Assembly: GCA_017608345.1 (NCBI GenBank)
Contig: JAFCGA010000001.1
Span: forward strand, 1 to 33,765
Length of the DNA: 33,765 nt
Source: Candidatus Pacearchaeota archaeon
Lineage (GTDB): Archaea > Nanobdellota > Nanobdellia > UBA10117 > JAFCGA01
Reading direction: 5' to 3'
The notes under the pieces were generated by a model. It made no database searches. It was not told where the DNA came from and saw only the letters and a list, made by a program, of their open reading frames with translations. Both the position numbers and the translations under genes were made by a program. This document shows positions 6,917 through 14,342 of this stretch, piece by piece; position 1 is the stretch's first letter; each line of letters begins with the position of its first letter.

Positions 6917-7840
6917 ATGACACAAATCAAAGATTCGCGGACTTCAGCTGCTAAGAAAGCAGCCGAAGTGGTTGATAAAAAAGAGACAAAGAAAGTAGAA
7001 GAAAAACCTAAAGTTCAACTTAAATTAGCTAAGAAAGCTGAGCAGTCAGTACCTATTCCTAAGAAAGTAGAGCCTAAACCCGCAGTCAAAATGCAGGAAC
7101 CAAAGGAAGCTGTTAAAAAAGTAATAGCAATCAAAATCGACGCAAAACCAAAAGAGCAGCCTAAACCTAAAGTAAAAATAAAGATACAGGCAAGGCCGGA
7201 AGAGCAGCCAAAGAAACTTTCTAAGCCTGAAATTCATAAATTTAAGCTGTTTGGAGTGTGGGATACTACTGAAATTCAAGTGCTCGATCCCGGGCTAAAG
7301 AGATATATTAATTTATATCCATTTCAAGTACCATATACGCAAGGTAGAGAAATCGCTAAACAATTCTGGAAGTCTAAGAAGCCGATAGTGGAGCGGCTAG
7401 CTAACAAAGTGATGGTTTCTGGACATAAGGGTAAGAAGCACTGGAGAAGTTCTGGTCACAACGGTGGCAAGAAATTGCTAGCTATGAAGATAGTTATGGA
7501 AGCATTCAAGATTATTGAAGCGAAAACTAAGAAGAATCCTGTCGAAGTATTTGTGAGAGCTATTGAAACTGGCTCTCCGCGAGAAGGTATTGTTTCGATT
7601 GAATACGGTGGAGTAAGATATCCTAAGGCCGTAGATGTATCTCCGCAGCGGAGAATTGATTTAGTTCTTAGATGGCTAACTCAAGGCGCACATCAGAGTG
7701 CTGCTGCTGGCAAAGAATGCAAGAAAAAGATGCCGATGGCACTAGCTGAACAGATCCTATTAACTGCTGACGGCAATAATTCAGCATTCTGCATTTCTAA
7801 GAAGATCGATCTAGAACGACAAGCTGCTGCTTCTAGATAA
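6917..7840 (+). CDS. rpsG: 30S ribosomal protein uS7 with long Lys/Pro/Glu-rich N-terminal extension
   Basis: uS7 nucleates the 30S head. The conserved core occupies about residues 110-307 (FKLFGVWDTTEIQVLDPGLKRYI, PVEVFVRAIETGSPREG, YPKAVDVSPQRRIDLVLRW, ending in ISKKIDLERQAAASR). Archaeal uS7 is usually about 190-220 aa. This one has about 100 extra N-terminal residues rich in Lys, Pro, Glu and Ala and probably disordered. The ATG at 6917, 1 bp after the rpsL stop, is chosen over an upstream in-frame start inside rpsL. The extension resembles the tail of L7Ae in this window, so it may be a lineage habit. Confidence 0.95.
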   Translation: MTQIKDSRTSAAKKAAEVVDKKETKKVEEKPKVQLKLAKKAEQSVPIPKKVEPKPAVKMQEPKEAVKKVIAIKIDAKPKEQPKPKVKIKIQARPEEQPKKLSKPEIHKFKLFGVWDTTEIQVLDPGLKRYINLYPFQVPYTQGREIAKQFWKSKKPIVERLANKVMVSGHKGKKHWRSSGHNGGKKLLAMKIVMEAFKIIEAKTKKNPVEVFVRAIETGSPREGIVSIEYGGVRYPKAVDVSPQRRIDLVLRWLTQGAHQSAAAGKECKKKMPMALAEQILLTADGNNSAFCISKKIDLERQAAASR

Positions 7841-7867
7841 TTATAAAAGTATTAGAAGCGAATTCAA

Positions 7868-8422
7868 TTATTTATTAATCCGCTTCATAATTAGGTCAGT
7901 TTCTGTATACAGCGATTCATAACCGTCATTATTAATTATTACAAAATCGGCATACTGAAATAGTTTTTTTAATCCAAATCTCTTGAATTCCTTAGCATCT
8001 AGCTTCTTAAAGTCAGCCAGTGTTTTAGGATCTCCGCGCCGCCGCCGAGCTTTTATTCTCTTAAATCTGACTTGCTGCGAAGCGTCAATTTGGATAAATT
8101 TCAGTTGCCGCTTGAATCTGCGCCTTAGGCATTTGATTTCTGCTTCTTTTCGAATATCAACGATTAGAATTTTCTCCCACTCGCGTTTCTCAGCTTCCGC
8201 TACTGCTTTCTTGACTAAGAAGCAAGGATCATACTTATTTAGTTTCTTGCTTAGCTCGTATAAATTATCTCGATTAACTTTGATCCCTCGTTCTTTTGCT
8301 TCTCCTCGAAGAATATTCCCTAGCTTTACTGCTTTATACTTATGTTTCTTAATTAAGTAATCTTTCAGAGAATCCTTTCCAGAGCAAATAGAACCGGTGA
8401 TAGCTATGATTTGCTGGATCAT
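7868..8422 (-). CDS. P-loop kinase, dephospho-CoA kinase / nucleotide kinase-like
   Basis: This 184-aa protein has a Walker A-type P-loop near the N-terminus (IAITGSICSGKDSLKDYL, about residues 6-20), a LGNILR segment as in nucleotide kinases, and a basic LID-like region (RIKARRRRGDPKT, about 125-137). The strand ILIVDIRKEAEI is typical of the archaeal CoaE-like/AAA kinase group. The substrate cannot be fixed from sequence: dephospho-CoA or a nucleoside monophosphate are options. It is convergent with uS7 (28 bp between stops) and appears monocistronic. Confidence 0.65.
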   Translation of the reverse strand: MIQQIIAITGSICSGKDSLKDYLIKKHKYKAVKLGNILRGEAKERGIKVNRDNLYELSKKLNKYDPCFLVKKAVAEAEKREWEKILIVDIRKEAEIKCLRRRFKRQLKFIQIDASQQVRFKRIKARRRRGDPKTLADFKKLDAKEFKRFGLKKLFQYADFVIINNDGYESLYTETDLIMKRINK

Positions 8423-8482
8423 ACGCAGTTAATTATCTGCTAGAATAAATAGTTATTGAAATTCGCGAGTTTTGATTAGAAA

Positions 8483-8962
8483 TTATCCAACATAATGAAT
8501 ATCTTCTTTTTCTTTCTTCTTGCCGTTGAGCCACTCGTCGGTTATTTTTTCCATGTAGCCTCTGGCTTTTGTTTTTAGCTCAGGCCAGTCTTTCCATAGA
8601 TCATTTATGAATTTCGCCTCAGCTTCTTCTGAAATCATAGAAACAGTTATACCGCGGTGCATCCAATAGGATAGCTTCTTATAGAATTTAAACAGTGCAT
8701 CTTTTTCTTTGCTGTTAAACGCGCCCATTTCGACTAAGGAATGGAGTTCCGAAGGATGTGGATCCAGAACCGGTAGGAAGAACGCTGAGATGCTCCTAAT
8801 CCTGTTAAGTATAGCTCTCCTTACCTCTTTAATAAGGAAGTGCTGATCTTCAATTAATCTTATCTCGAATTCAGAATCTAAATCTTCGAATTTAGGAAGC
8901 TTATATTTAGCTCCTATCTTTTCGTATTTTGTCTTAAGTTTTTTTAACTCTGAATCAGTCAT
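8483..8962 (-). CDS. Uncharacterised protein (159 aa)
   Basis: I do not recognise this protein. It is predominantly helical and charged, with no signal peptide or membrane segment. A proline-containing centre (FFLPVLDPHPSELHSL, about residues 61-76) may be a conserved signature. The C-terminus is Lys/Glu-rich. It is transcribed alone, with a perfect hairpin (9002-9022) about 40 bp upstream of its start. The reading frame is clean and codon use matches its neighbours, so it is a real gene. Confidence 0.65.
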   Translation of the reverse strand: MTDSELKKLKTKYEKIGAKYKLPKFEDLDSEFEIRLIEDQHFLIKEVRRAILNRIRSISAFFLPVLDPHPSELHSLVEMGAFNSKEKDALFKFYKKLSYWMHRGITVSMISEEAEAKFINDLWKDWPELKTKARGYMEKITDEWLNGKKKEKEDIHYVG

Positions 8963-9001
8963 TGTGAATCCTATTTTTGCTTAATCTATTGATTTACAAT
9001 C

Positions 9002-9022
9002 CCAAAAATCATAGATTTTTGG
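9002..9022. repeat. Perfect 9-bp hairpin between divergent genes
   Basis: CCAAAAATC, ATA loop, GATTTTTGG. It lies between the divergent starts at 8962 and 9079. It could be an operator for either gene or another dispersed hairpin. Confidence 0.6.
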
Positions 9023-9078
9023 TCATGAGATAGTAGTACAGAGTTGACTTTTTAAAGCTAGCGAATCTAATCCTCAAT

Positions 9079-9666
9079 ATGGAACCTTCTTACTTGGAGC
9101 GGCTAATGGAGCTGACTGGAGAGCCGACAGTAGATGGAATGCTAGACGCAGTATTTGATGGCTTCTCATATTATGGGAATATTGTAGATCACCTGCATAT
9201 TCAATATGCTCGTCTCAAAAGAGAACGTATACTAAATATAGAATCTGGGTTTGATGCTTTTAACGAAGTAGCAGCGCCGTGGAAAAGACTCAGAATTTCT
9301 ATATGTCCCTGGCGGCCGGAGACCCAGCAAGGAGAAGGTTTAAGATTCAAGAGCTTTGAAGATTTTGTAGAATTCAGATTAGGAATTATTTTAAATTCCA
9401 AGGCGAATAAAGGACTGCTTGAGCGCCATGGTTTGGATTATGTTCTACGGACTAAGAAGTCCCAGCAAGCAGTTCTCAGTCCTAGCGGAAAGTATAATTC
9501 TCGGATGAAGTTCCCGTATTTTTCTCACCCTCCTGAGTTCCATAATACTCCTGGATTGTTTAGAGTTAGTTCTGCTCCCGAACCTCTCGGCGAAGATCCA
9601 GATAGCTTAATGCACGACCCCGAATGGCTAGCTAAACTATACTCTGGCGATTTAGATTTCGAATAG
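9079..9666 (+). CDS. Uncharacterised protein (195 aa)
   Basis: I do not recognise this protein. It is soluble, with no membrane segments. The N-terminal half is acidic/helical and the second half Pro/Ser-rich. A TATA-like TTTTTAAAG at about 9048-9056 lies 27 bp before the ATG, which fits a leaderless transcript and supports this start. The stop is 4 bp from the 3' end of the convergent tRNA-Thr gene. Confidence 0.6.
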   Translation: MEPSYLERLMELTGEPTVDGMLDAVFDGFSYYGNIVDHLHIQYARLKRERILNIESGFDAFNEVAAPWKRLRISICPWRPETQQGEGLRFKSFEDFVEFRLGIILNSKANKGLLERHGLDYVLRTKKSQQAVLSPSGKYNSRMKFPYFSHPPEFHNTPGLFRVSSAPEPLGEDPDSLMHDPEWLAKLYSGDLDFE

Positions 9667-9670
9667 AAAG

Positions 9671-9742
9671 AGCCCCCGGCGAGATTTGAACTCGTGACCT
9701 CTGCCTTACCAAGGCAACGCTCTACCACTGAGCTACGAAGGC
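9671..9742 (-). tRNA. tRNA-Thr (GGT), uninterrupted
   Basis: This 72-nt cloverleaf has acceptor GCCTTCG/CGGGGGC with three G-T wobbles and discriminator T. The anticodon stem is TTGCC/GGCAG, the loop TTGGTAA (anticodon GGT) and the T-loop TTCAAAT. CCA is not encoded. A TATA-like CTTAAAAAC sits about 30 bp upstream (9769-9777). It is the only tRNA in the window without an insertion and serves as the local reference. Confidence 0.93.
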
Positions 9743-9791
9743 TTAAGAATAGAGAAATAGAGCTAGTTTTTAAGATTTTTGCTAAATGAGA

Positions 9792-10181
9792 TTATACATA
9801 TTTAGCTACTATGCTATTTACTTGTGTTAGTCGCTCAAGGAGTTCGGGTAATCCACCGCGCTCGCGTATTTCTAGCCAGACTCTTCGTTTAGTATTTTTT
9901 TCGTCTCTTTCAGTTATAAATGCTGGCCCTTGTGATATTGGCGGAAGTTCACAATGTAATTCACTCCGAAGGCTGATTGGTCTAGCTACAAAATCAGTAT
10001 GAACATAAGCTACGCTAGAAACTTGCCCAATCCATCCATTTTGAGTGAGCTGAAGATGATTTATTTTATTGGGTAAGCTGAGTATATCAGTCTTTTCTCG
10101 AGGCATAACATCAATCGGATATTTTGTGAGTTGTAGGTTAAATCCTAGCTCCGAATATGTACTTACTTGTTCAGGTTTCAT
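9792..10181 (-). CDS. Uncharacterised protein (129 aa)
   Basis: I do not recognise this soluble protein, which has no clear motif. Strand-rich segments such as DILSLPNKINHLQLTQNGWIGQVSSVAYVHTDF and a basic helix near the C-terminus (KKNTKRRVWLEIRERGGLPELLERL, about residues 95-118) are seen. The frame and codon use are normal. It lies between tRNA-Thr and the zinc-ribbon gene on the same strand, and its upstream region holds the displaced tail of that gene (10227-10247). Confidence 0.55.
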   Translation of the reverse strand: MKPEQVSTYSELGFNLQLTKYPIDVMPREKTDILSLPNKINHLQLTQNGWIGQVSSVAYVHTDFVARPISLRSELHCELPPISQGPAFITERDEKNTKRRVWLEIRERGGLPELLERLTQVNSIVAKYV

Positions 10182-10226
10182 AATAATATATTTAAAATTC
10201 GCTTTAAAAAGTTATCTGCGTCGCAG

Positions 10227-10247
10227 TTATTTCATTTTCTTCGTAAC
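10227..10247 (-). pseudogene. Second copy of the zinc-ribbon gene's 3' end (VTKKMK-stop)
   Basis: On the minus strand this encodes VTKKMK plus stop, the same seven codons that end the gene at 10286, lying 59 bp further downstream. Two codons differ, both synonymously (AAA/AAG and AAG/AAA). The 38 bp between the copies contains the hairpin GACGC-ACA-GCGTC. Another hairpin (CTGCG-T-CGCAG) follows the copy. The match is short, so it rests partly on the three longer cases in this window. Confidence 0.55.
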
Positions 10248-10285
10248 CTTGGACGCACAGCGTCTGAGGTCTAGGAAAAGATGGA

Positions 10286-10678
10286 TTATTTCATCTTTTT
10301 CGTAACGTTAATCTTAAAACCACAAGACTCGCACTCAAACGAGATCGCATCTACGCGAGCTTTTTTACCATTTTCTTTGATGATTGTGACTTTCTTCCGC
10401 TTGAAAGGTACTTGCGTCTCTCCTGACTTTCCGCAAGAAGGGCAAGTATATGCAATGCTAGCGGTTAATGTATCTTCATATTCTTCGCTCGGAATTGATT
10501 TTCCACATGCGCAGATATATTCCTTTGCCCGCATCTTCGGCTTTTTAGGTGTACTGCCACACTCGCACTTTTCCTTGAAAACCCATACTTCTGTCTTACC
10601 TTCCTTCCCGTCTACTATGACAGCTCTGCGAGTATAGTACGCAAGTTCTGACATTGATTTTGGTCTTAGTAATGTCAT
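10286..10678 (-). CDS. Zinc-ribbon protein with multiple Cys pairs (130 aa)
   Basis: At least four Cys clusters are visible: CECG (about residue 38), CACG (about 57), CPSC (about 79) and CESC (about 117). This suggests two zinc ribbons in a small, basic, probably nucleic-acid-binding protein. I cannot name the family; similarity to TFIIS/RPB9-like ribbons is only of the general CxxC type. ATG at 10678 is used; an ATG eight codons later (MSELAYYTRR) is possible. Its last seven codons recur with synonymous changes 59 bp downstream, marking a recoded-tail insertion. Confidence 0.7.
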   Translation of the reverse strand: MTLLRPKSMSELAYYTRRAVIVDGKEGKTEVWVFKEKCECGSTPKKPKMRAKEYICACGKSIPSEEYEDTLTASIAYTCPSCGKSGETQVPFKRKKVTIIKENGKKARVDAISFECESCGFKINVTKKMK

Positions 10679-10748
10679 GGTTTTCAGTTATTTTGTTTGT
10701 TCAAAAAGGTTTCGATATAACTCGGAACTCTGTTCGGAGTAATTCACA

Positions 10749-10957
<209 letters not shown>

Positions 10958-11019
10958 ATGATAATAGAACTCTATACTGGCTTTTTAATTGTTTCGGAGA
11001 AGAAAAATAGTATTTATTT

Positions 11020-11403
11020 TTAAATAGTATCTTCGAGGGCGGAATTATTTATTCGGAATTGTTTACCATCAAAAGTACCTTGAAATCTGACTGGTCTTTT
11101 ATGCACTTGAGCACGAGTTAAGCTTATGATCTTGTATATCGCTGTAGAGATAGTTATGCCAAGTTCTGTTGTTTGTGCAGGTATTGTCTCTTTCGCTTTA
11201 GTAAGCTTATTACCCTTTATATCTGCAATCTGGTACTTTAGTATGACTGACGCGCCACTTAAACCTCTAGTAACTATTCCCTGAGAACTCTCGTCGAGTA
11301 CAGGGATTCCAATAATCTCAATTCCTTGATTCAGAAAATCTTTTGGATGCTCATAGATTTCTTTAAGATGCACTCGTTTGTATAGCTCATTCATGTCATT
11401 CAT
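11020..11403 (-). CDS. Uncharacterised protein (127 aa)
   Basis: I do not recognise this protein. It appears soluble and mixed alpha/beta (KEIYEHPKDFLNQGIEIIGIPVL, then strand-rich ASVILKYQIADIKGN). The ATG at 11403 is preferred. A frame extension to a TTG at 11457 would start upstream of the expected transcript start, because a TATATAA box (11461-11469) predicts initiation near 11437. It is divergent from the CaCA exchanger and shares that TATA region. Confidence 0.6.
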   Translation of the reverse strand: MNDMNELYKRVHLKEIYEHPKDFLNQGIEIIGIPVLDESSQGIVTRGLSGASVILKYQIADIKGNKLTKAKETIPAQTTELGITISTAIYKIISLTRAQVHKRPVRFQGTFDGKQFRINNSALEDTI

Positions 11404-11460
11404 GTTAATACTACTATTAATAACTCTTTTAAGACTTATGTTTCGTAGTCTCTGCAAAAT

Positions 11461-11469
11461 ACTTATATA
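11461..11469. promoter_or_regulatory. Shared divergent TATA region
   Basis: CTTATATAA reads as a TATA box on both strands. It is 22-30 bp before the CaCA exchanger ATG (leaderless) and about 25 bp before the expected start of the divergent 127-aa gene. Confidence 0.55.
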
Positions 11470-11490
11470 ATTCCAAAGCTTTTCTTTTAT

Positions 11491-12444
11491 ATGCTCTGGG
11501 TAAATCTAATTGTTCTCGTAGTAGCAGTAATAGCGCTGATCAAAAGCGCCGACGTTGTTGTAAAGACTCTTACGCGGCTGGCTATCTATTTCAAGCTGAG
11601 CGAGTTTGTTATTGGATTTATAGTGCTGGCAATAGCTACATCTATACCTGAGTTGTTTGTTGCCATTGCTTCTGCTACTGCTAAAATTCCCGCGCTTGCG
11701 CTCGGAGACGTCCTCGGTGCGAATATTGTGAATCTAACGCTTATAGTCGGAGTAATCTTGATAATATCAAAGAGCATTAAAGTGAAGAGCGAGATAGCTA
11801 AGAAAGATATTCTTTATATGATTATATTAGTAATCCTCCCACTCGTTTTGATGTTAGATAAGGTTCTTTCTCGGATCGACGGCGTGGTTCTAATCACTGT
11901 TTTTGGATTATATTTGTTTAGGATATTGAACCAAGGAAAATCCTTTAGAAAAGTAATAGATCATACTTCAAAGAAAGAAGCGATTGCGGATGCGGTATTA
12001 TTGGTGCTAGCTATTGCAGTTCTTTTGGTTGCTGTGCGCACAATAGTTCAGTTTGCATCGCTGCTTGCTACAGAAGCTGGAATCCCCCCATTTCTTATTG
12101 GTGTTCTCATGCTAGCAATCGGGACATCCTTGCCCGAGTTGAGCTCGGCGGTAATGGCCACAGTAAGTCACCTTCAAGACATGGCCATCGGGGATATATT
12201 TGGCAGTGTTGTGGTTAACTCTACTCTTGTGCTCGGCATAGCAGCGCTGATACACCCTATTACAACAGAATTCACGCTATTATTGATATCAGCTATTTTT
12301 ATGATATTTAGCTTGCTGTTTGTCGCATATTTGACTCGAGTTAAGGATGAAATCGGCTGGAGAGCAGGTGTATTTCTAATTATACTTTATATCTTGTTTA
12401 TAATGATAGCCGTAGGAACTAAACTTTCAGGTCATCTTTTCTAA
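11491..12444 (+). CDS. Calcium/sodium:cation antiporter, CaCA family
   Basis: This 317-aa membrane protein has about ten helices in two inverted halves. Both alpha-repeats are clear: GFIVLAIATSIPELFVAIAS (about residues 42-61) and LIGVLMLAIGTSLPELSSAV (about 202-221), each followed by a GD-x-G-x-NxxN-type segment (ALGDVLGANIVNLTL; AIGDIFGSVVVNSTL). This is the YrbG-like Na+/Ca2+ exchanger fold, exchanging Ca2+ or another cation for Na+/H+. The TATA region at 11461-11469 suggests a leaderless mRNA. The stop overlaps the convergent 67-aa gene's stop. Confidence 0.93.
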   Translation: MLWVNLIVLVVAVIALIKSADVVVKTLTRLAIYFKLSEFVIGFIVLAIATSIPELFVAIASATAKIPALALGDVLGANIVNLTLIVGVILIISKSIKVKSEIAKKDILYMIILVILPLVLMLDKVLSRIDGVVLITVFGLYLFRILNQGKSFRKVIDHTSKKEAIADAVLLVLAIAVLLVAVRTIVQFASLLATEAGIPPFLIGVLMLAIGTSLPELSSAVMATVSHLQDMAIGDIFGSVVVNSTLVLGIAALIHPITTEFTLLLISAIFMIFSLLFVAYLTRVKDEIGWRAGVFLIILYILFIMIAVGTKLSGHLF

Positions 12445-12644
12445 TTGATCTTCTCAAGCCAAACTTTCGTTCCTGTCTGTTTCATAACACCAATCCCGCT
12501 AGTATGCTCTTCGGCGTGAATTACTTTATATTTTCCTTTTATCGGCTTTGAATCAGAATCAATATGCAGAATTTCCCCTGGATGAATGGTTCGGTGCTCA
12601 TCGTTTTTGATTATAATAGTAAAGAAAGGAAGTTCACCATTCAT
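12441..12644 (-). CDS. Small uncharacterised protein (67 aa)
   Basis: This compact, beta-rich protein (FFTIIIKN, IHPGEILHIDS, GKYKVIHAEEHTSG, TKVWLEKIN) resembles a small barrel domain. A PUA/ASCH-like fold is a guess. An RBS-like GGAG precedes the ATG at 12644. Its stop overlaps the exchanger stop in a convergent arrangement. Confidence 0.55.
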   Translation of the reverse strand: MNGELPFFTIIIKNDEHRTIHPGEILHIDSDSKPIKGKYKVIHAEEHTSGIGVMKQTGTKVWLEKIN

Positions 12645-12748
12645 AACTCTCCTTTGAGTTAGCTAGTTAATAAATCTAATTTAGCTCTCGAGAGTAAGAA
12701 TACCTCCCAATCCGAAGCTTTATTAGTTTGTTTAGATTAGCTATACTA

Positions 12749-12985
12749 ATGCGAAAAATAATTACTATTTTGATTATTGTAATTATTCTAGCAGGAACGC
12801 TTGCTTTCTTTTGGCCTAAAGAGTGTGGTAAGGGTTATTTGCGAGGTGGGGAGTATTGCTCGATTTCATGCAAATGCGTTGGTAAACTTCTGCACTCGAA
12901 TTTAGATATGTTAGGTGCACCGAGCACTTGTTTTGGTATTTGTTATGGCTGCGATACAAATTGTATAAATATGACTAGAGAATAA
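12749..12985 (+). CDS. Small membrane-anchored Cys-rich protein (78 aa)
   Basis: The ATG at 12749 gives MRKIITILIIVIILAGTLAF, a basic start plus a single membrane helix or signal anchor. A short extracytoplasmic part follows with eight cysteines (for example CSISCKC, CFGICYGCDTNC), probably disulphide-bonded or metal-binding. A TTG seven codons upstream is an unlikely start. A TATA-like CTTTATTAG at about 12717 fits a leaderless mRNA. The stop ends 1 bp from the 3' end of the convergent tRNA-Glu. Confidence 0.65.
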   Translation: MRKIITILIIVIILAGTLAFFWPKECGKGYLRGGEYCSISCKCVGKLLHSNLDMLGAPSTCFGICYGCDTNCINMTRE

Positions 12986-12986
12986 G

Positions 12987-13222
12987 TGCCCCTGCCGAGA
13001 TTCTCGGTCGAACAGTTCTCGCGTAAATTCGAACTAATCCGAATTTGAACTCCCGGACCTCCGGAGTTCTTTTTCTTTCCCCGGGGTTTCTTTTTCTTTG
13101 AAGACCAAGCGGAATGAAATTCCGCGTGGCCAACCGGAACTCGTTCCGGTCTGGAAAATAAAGGCCGCTCGGGTCTTCAGGGTGAGAACCTGAGATGCTT
13201 GGCCGGGCTACACCACAGGGGC
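12987..13222 (-). tRNA. tRNA-Glu (CTC) with two introns in the T arm
   Basis: Acceptor GCCCCTG/CAGGGGC and discriminator A. The D stem is GTGT/GCAT, the anticodon stem TCAGG/CCTGA and the loop TTCTCAC (anticodon CTC, no canonical intron). The T stem is CCGAG (13168-13172) with CTCGG (12995-12999), and a perfect T-loop TTCAAAT sits at 13043-13049. To bring these together two stretches must go: about 118 nt (13050-13167) after position 53 and about 43 nt (13000-13042) after position 60. The spliced tRNA is then 75 nt. Boundaries can slide by up to 3 nt because of GAG and AAT repeats. Intron 1 carries the double-hairpin repeat at 13105-13154. A TATA-like TTTTAAAAAG is about 28 bp upstream. Confidence 0.88.
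13105..13154. repeat. CCAA double-hairpin element, copy 1 (inside tRNA-Glu intron 1)
   Basis: CCAA, stem GCGGAAT/ATTCCGC, GTGG, CCAA, stem CCGGAAC/GTTCCGG, TCTGG. Copies 2 and 3 lie at 24391-24438 and 26119-26169. The frame (CCAA ... TGGCCAA ... TCTGG) is conserved, while stem sequences vary with base pairing kept. Confidence 0.85.
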
Positions 13223-13261
13223 ATGAATTAACACTGATTTCCCGCTTTTTAAAACATTTGG

Positions 13262-14311
13262 TTAGTAGAAGTCCGGATCAAATCTCTGAGCGATACACCA
13301 TTTCTTTTCAATATTGAAAGCAATTTCTTTAATAACATCCGGAGAATTAAACCACAGCTTGCTAATCCGCAAACCTCGCTTGATCGGCTTCTCTAGAATC
13401 TTGCACCATTCTTTTTCATAATGCTTTCTAAGAAATGCTTCTCCGTAGCTTGATTCTTGAACAGCTTTCTCAGCCGCGCTAGCACATTTCTCCGCTGCTA
13501 ATAATGAATAAATAATTCCTCCGCCAGAAAATGGTTTGACTTGAGAAGCTGCATCTCCGATTAGCATAATATTGTCAGCAACTGTCTGCTTCTGCAAGCC
13601 AAATTTGATCAAGCCTCCGACGTCCGGGCGCGGAACAAATCCTAATCGTTTTCTAGTGAAGTTATCAAAGTATTTCTTCGGCGAGTTATAGGTAGCCAAT
13701 CCAACCCGCGCTTTCTTCGAACTAAGCGGAACAACCCAAGCAAAATATTTCGGAGCTATCTTCGAGCCGAAATGCAGCTCTGCATAACCTTTATCAAACT
13801 CGCCGCTGACTGTTGCTTGTACTCCGATTAGGTTCTTAGTTAATTTGATTCCCGCTGCGTTTGCAACATCGGAGCTCGGTCCGTCAGCTCCGACTAGCAA
13901 CTTAGTTTCTAACTCTCCCTTGTTTGTCTTAATTTTTAGCGTATCTCCTTGTTTTAAGTAGCTGAGAAACTTAGCTCTTAGCTTGATCTCAGCGCCAGCT
14001 TTCTCTGCTCGTCTTGCTAGCCATTGATCTAATCCAGCGCGATCAATTACTGCAAATGGCTTAGCGGATAGCTCAAAAGAGCTTCCAGATGGCGAAAAGA
14101 ACCTTGCTTTTGGAACTTTGTTTAATATATATTTCTTTGGAAATTCCGGAAGCAATTCCAAGAAGCGAGAACTAACCAAACCTGCGCATTGAACAGGAAT
14201 TCCGATCTCTTTGCCTTGCTCGAGAACAAGAACTTTTAGTCTTTTTTGAGCAGCGCACTCGGCTGTTCTTAAGCCGGCGACTCTAGCACCAACGAGGATT
14301 AGGTCATACAT
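13262..14311 (-). CDS. Geranylgeranyl reductase family FAD enzyme
   Basis: These FAD enzymes reduce the geranylgeranyl chains of archaeal lipids (or related isoprenoids). The 349 residues include the N-terminal dinucleotide fold, PVQCAGLVS (about residues 39-47, the family's PxxCxG motif), LLVGADGPSS (about 138), and the second FAD motif MLIGDAASQVKPFSGGGI (about 249-266). Unusually, the first Gly motif reads GARVAGLRTAE instead of GAGPAGSxAA, with Arg in place of the central Gly and Val for Pro. Otherwise the enzyme looks complete. It stands alone, 31 bp from the next gene on the same strand, and may be co-transcribed with it. Confidence 0.88.
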   Translation of the reverse strand: MYDLILVGARVAGLRTAECAAQKRLKVLVLEQGKEIGIPVQCAGLVSSRFLELLPEFPKKYILNKVPKARFFSPSGSSFELSAKPFAVIDRAGLDQWLARRAEKAGAEIKLRAKFLSYLKQGDTLKIKTNKGELETKLLVGADGPSSDVANAAGIKLTKNLIGVQATVSGEFDKGYAELHFGSKIAPKYFAWVVPLSSKKARVGLATYNSPKKYFDNFTRKRLGFVPRPDVGGLIKFGLQKQTVADNIMLIGDAASQVKPFSGGGIIYSLLAAEKCASAAEKAVQESSYGEAFLRKHYEKEWCKILEKPIKRGLRISKLWFNSPDVIKEIAFNIEKKWCIAQRFDPDFY

Positions 14312-14342
14312 GCGGCTAATTAGTTAGAAATCTTAAAGAAGC

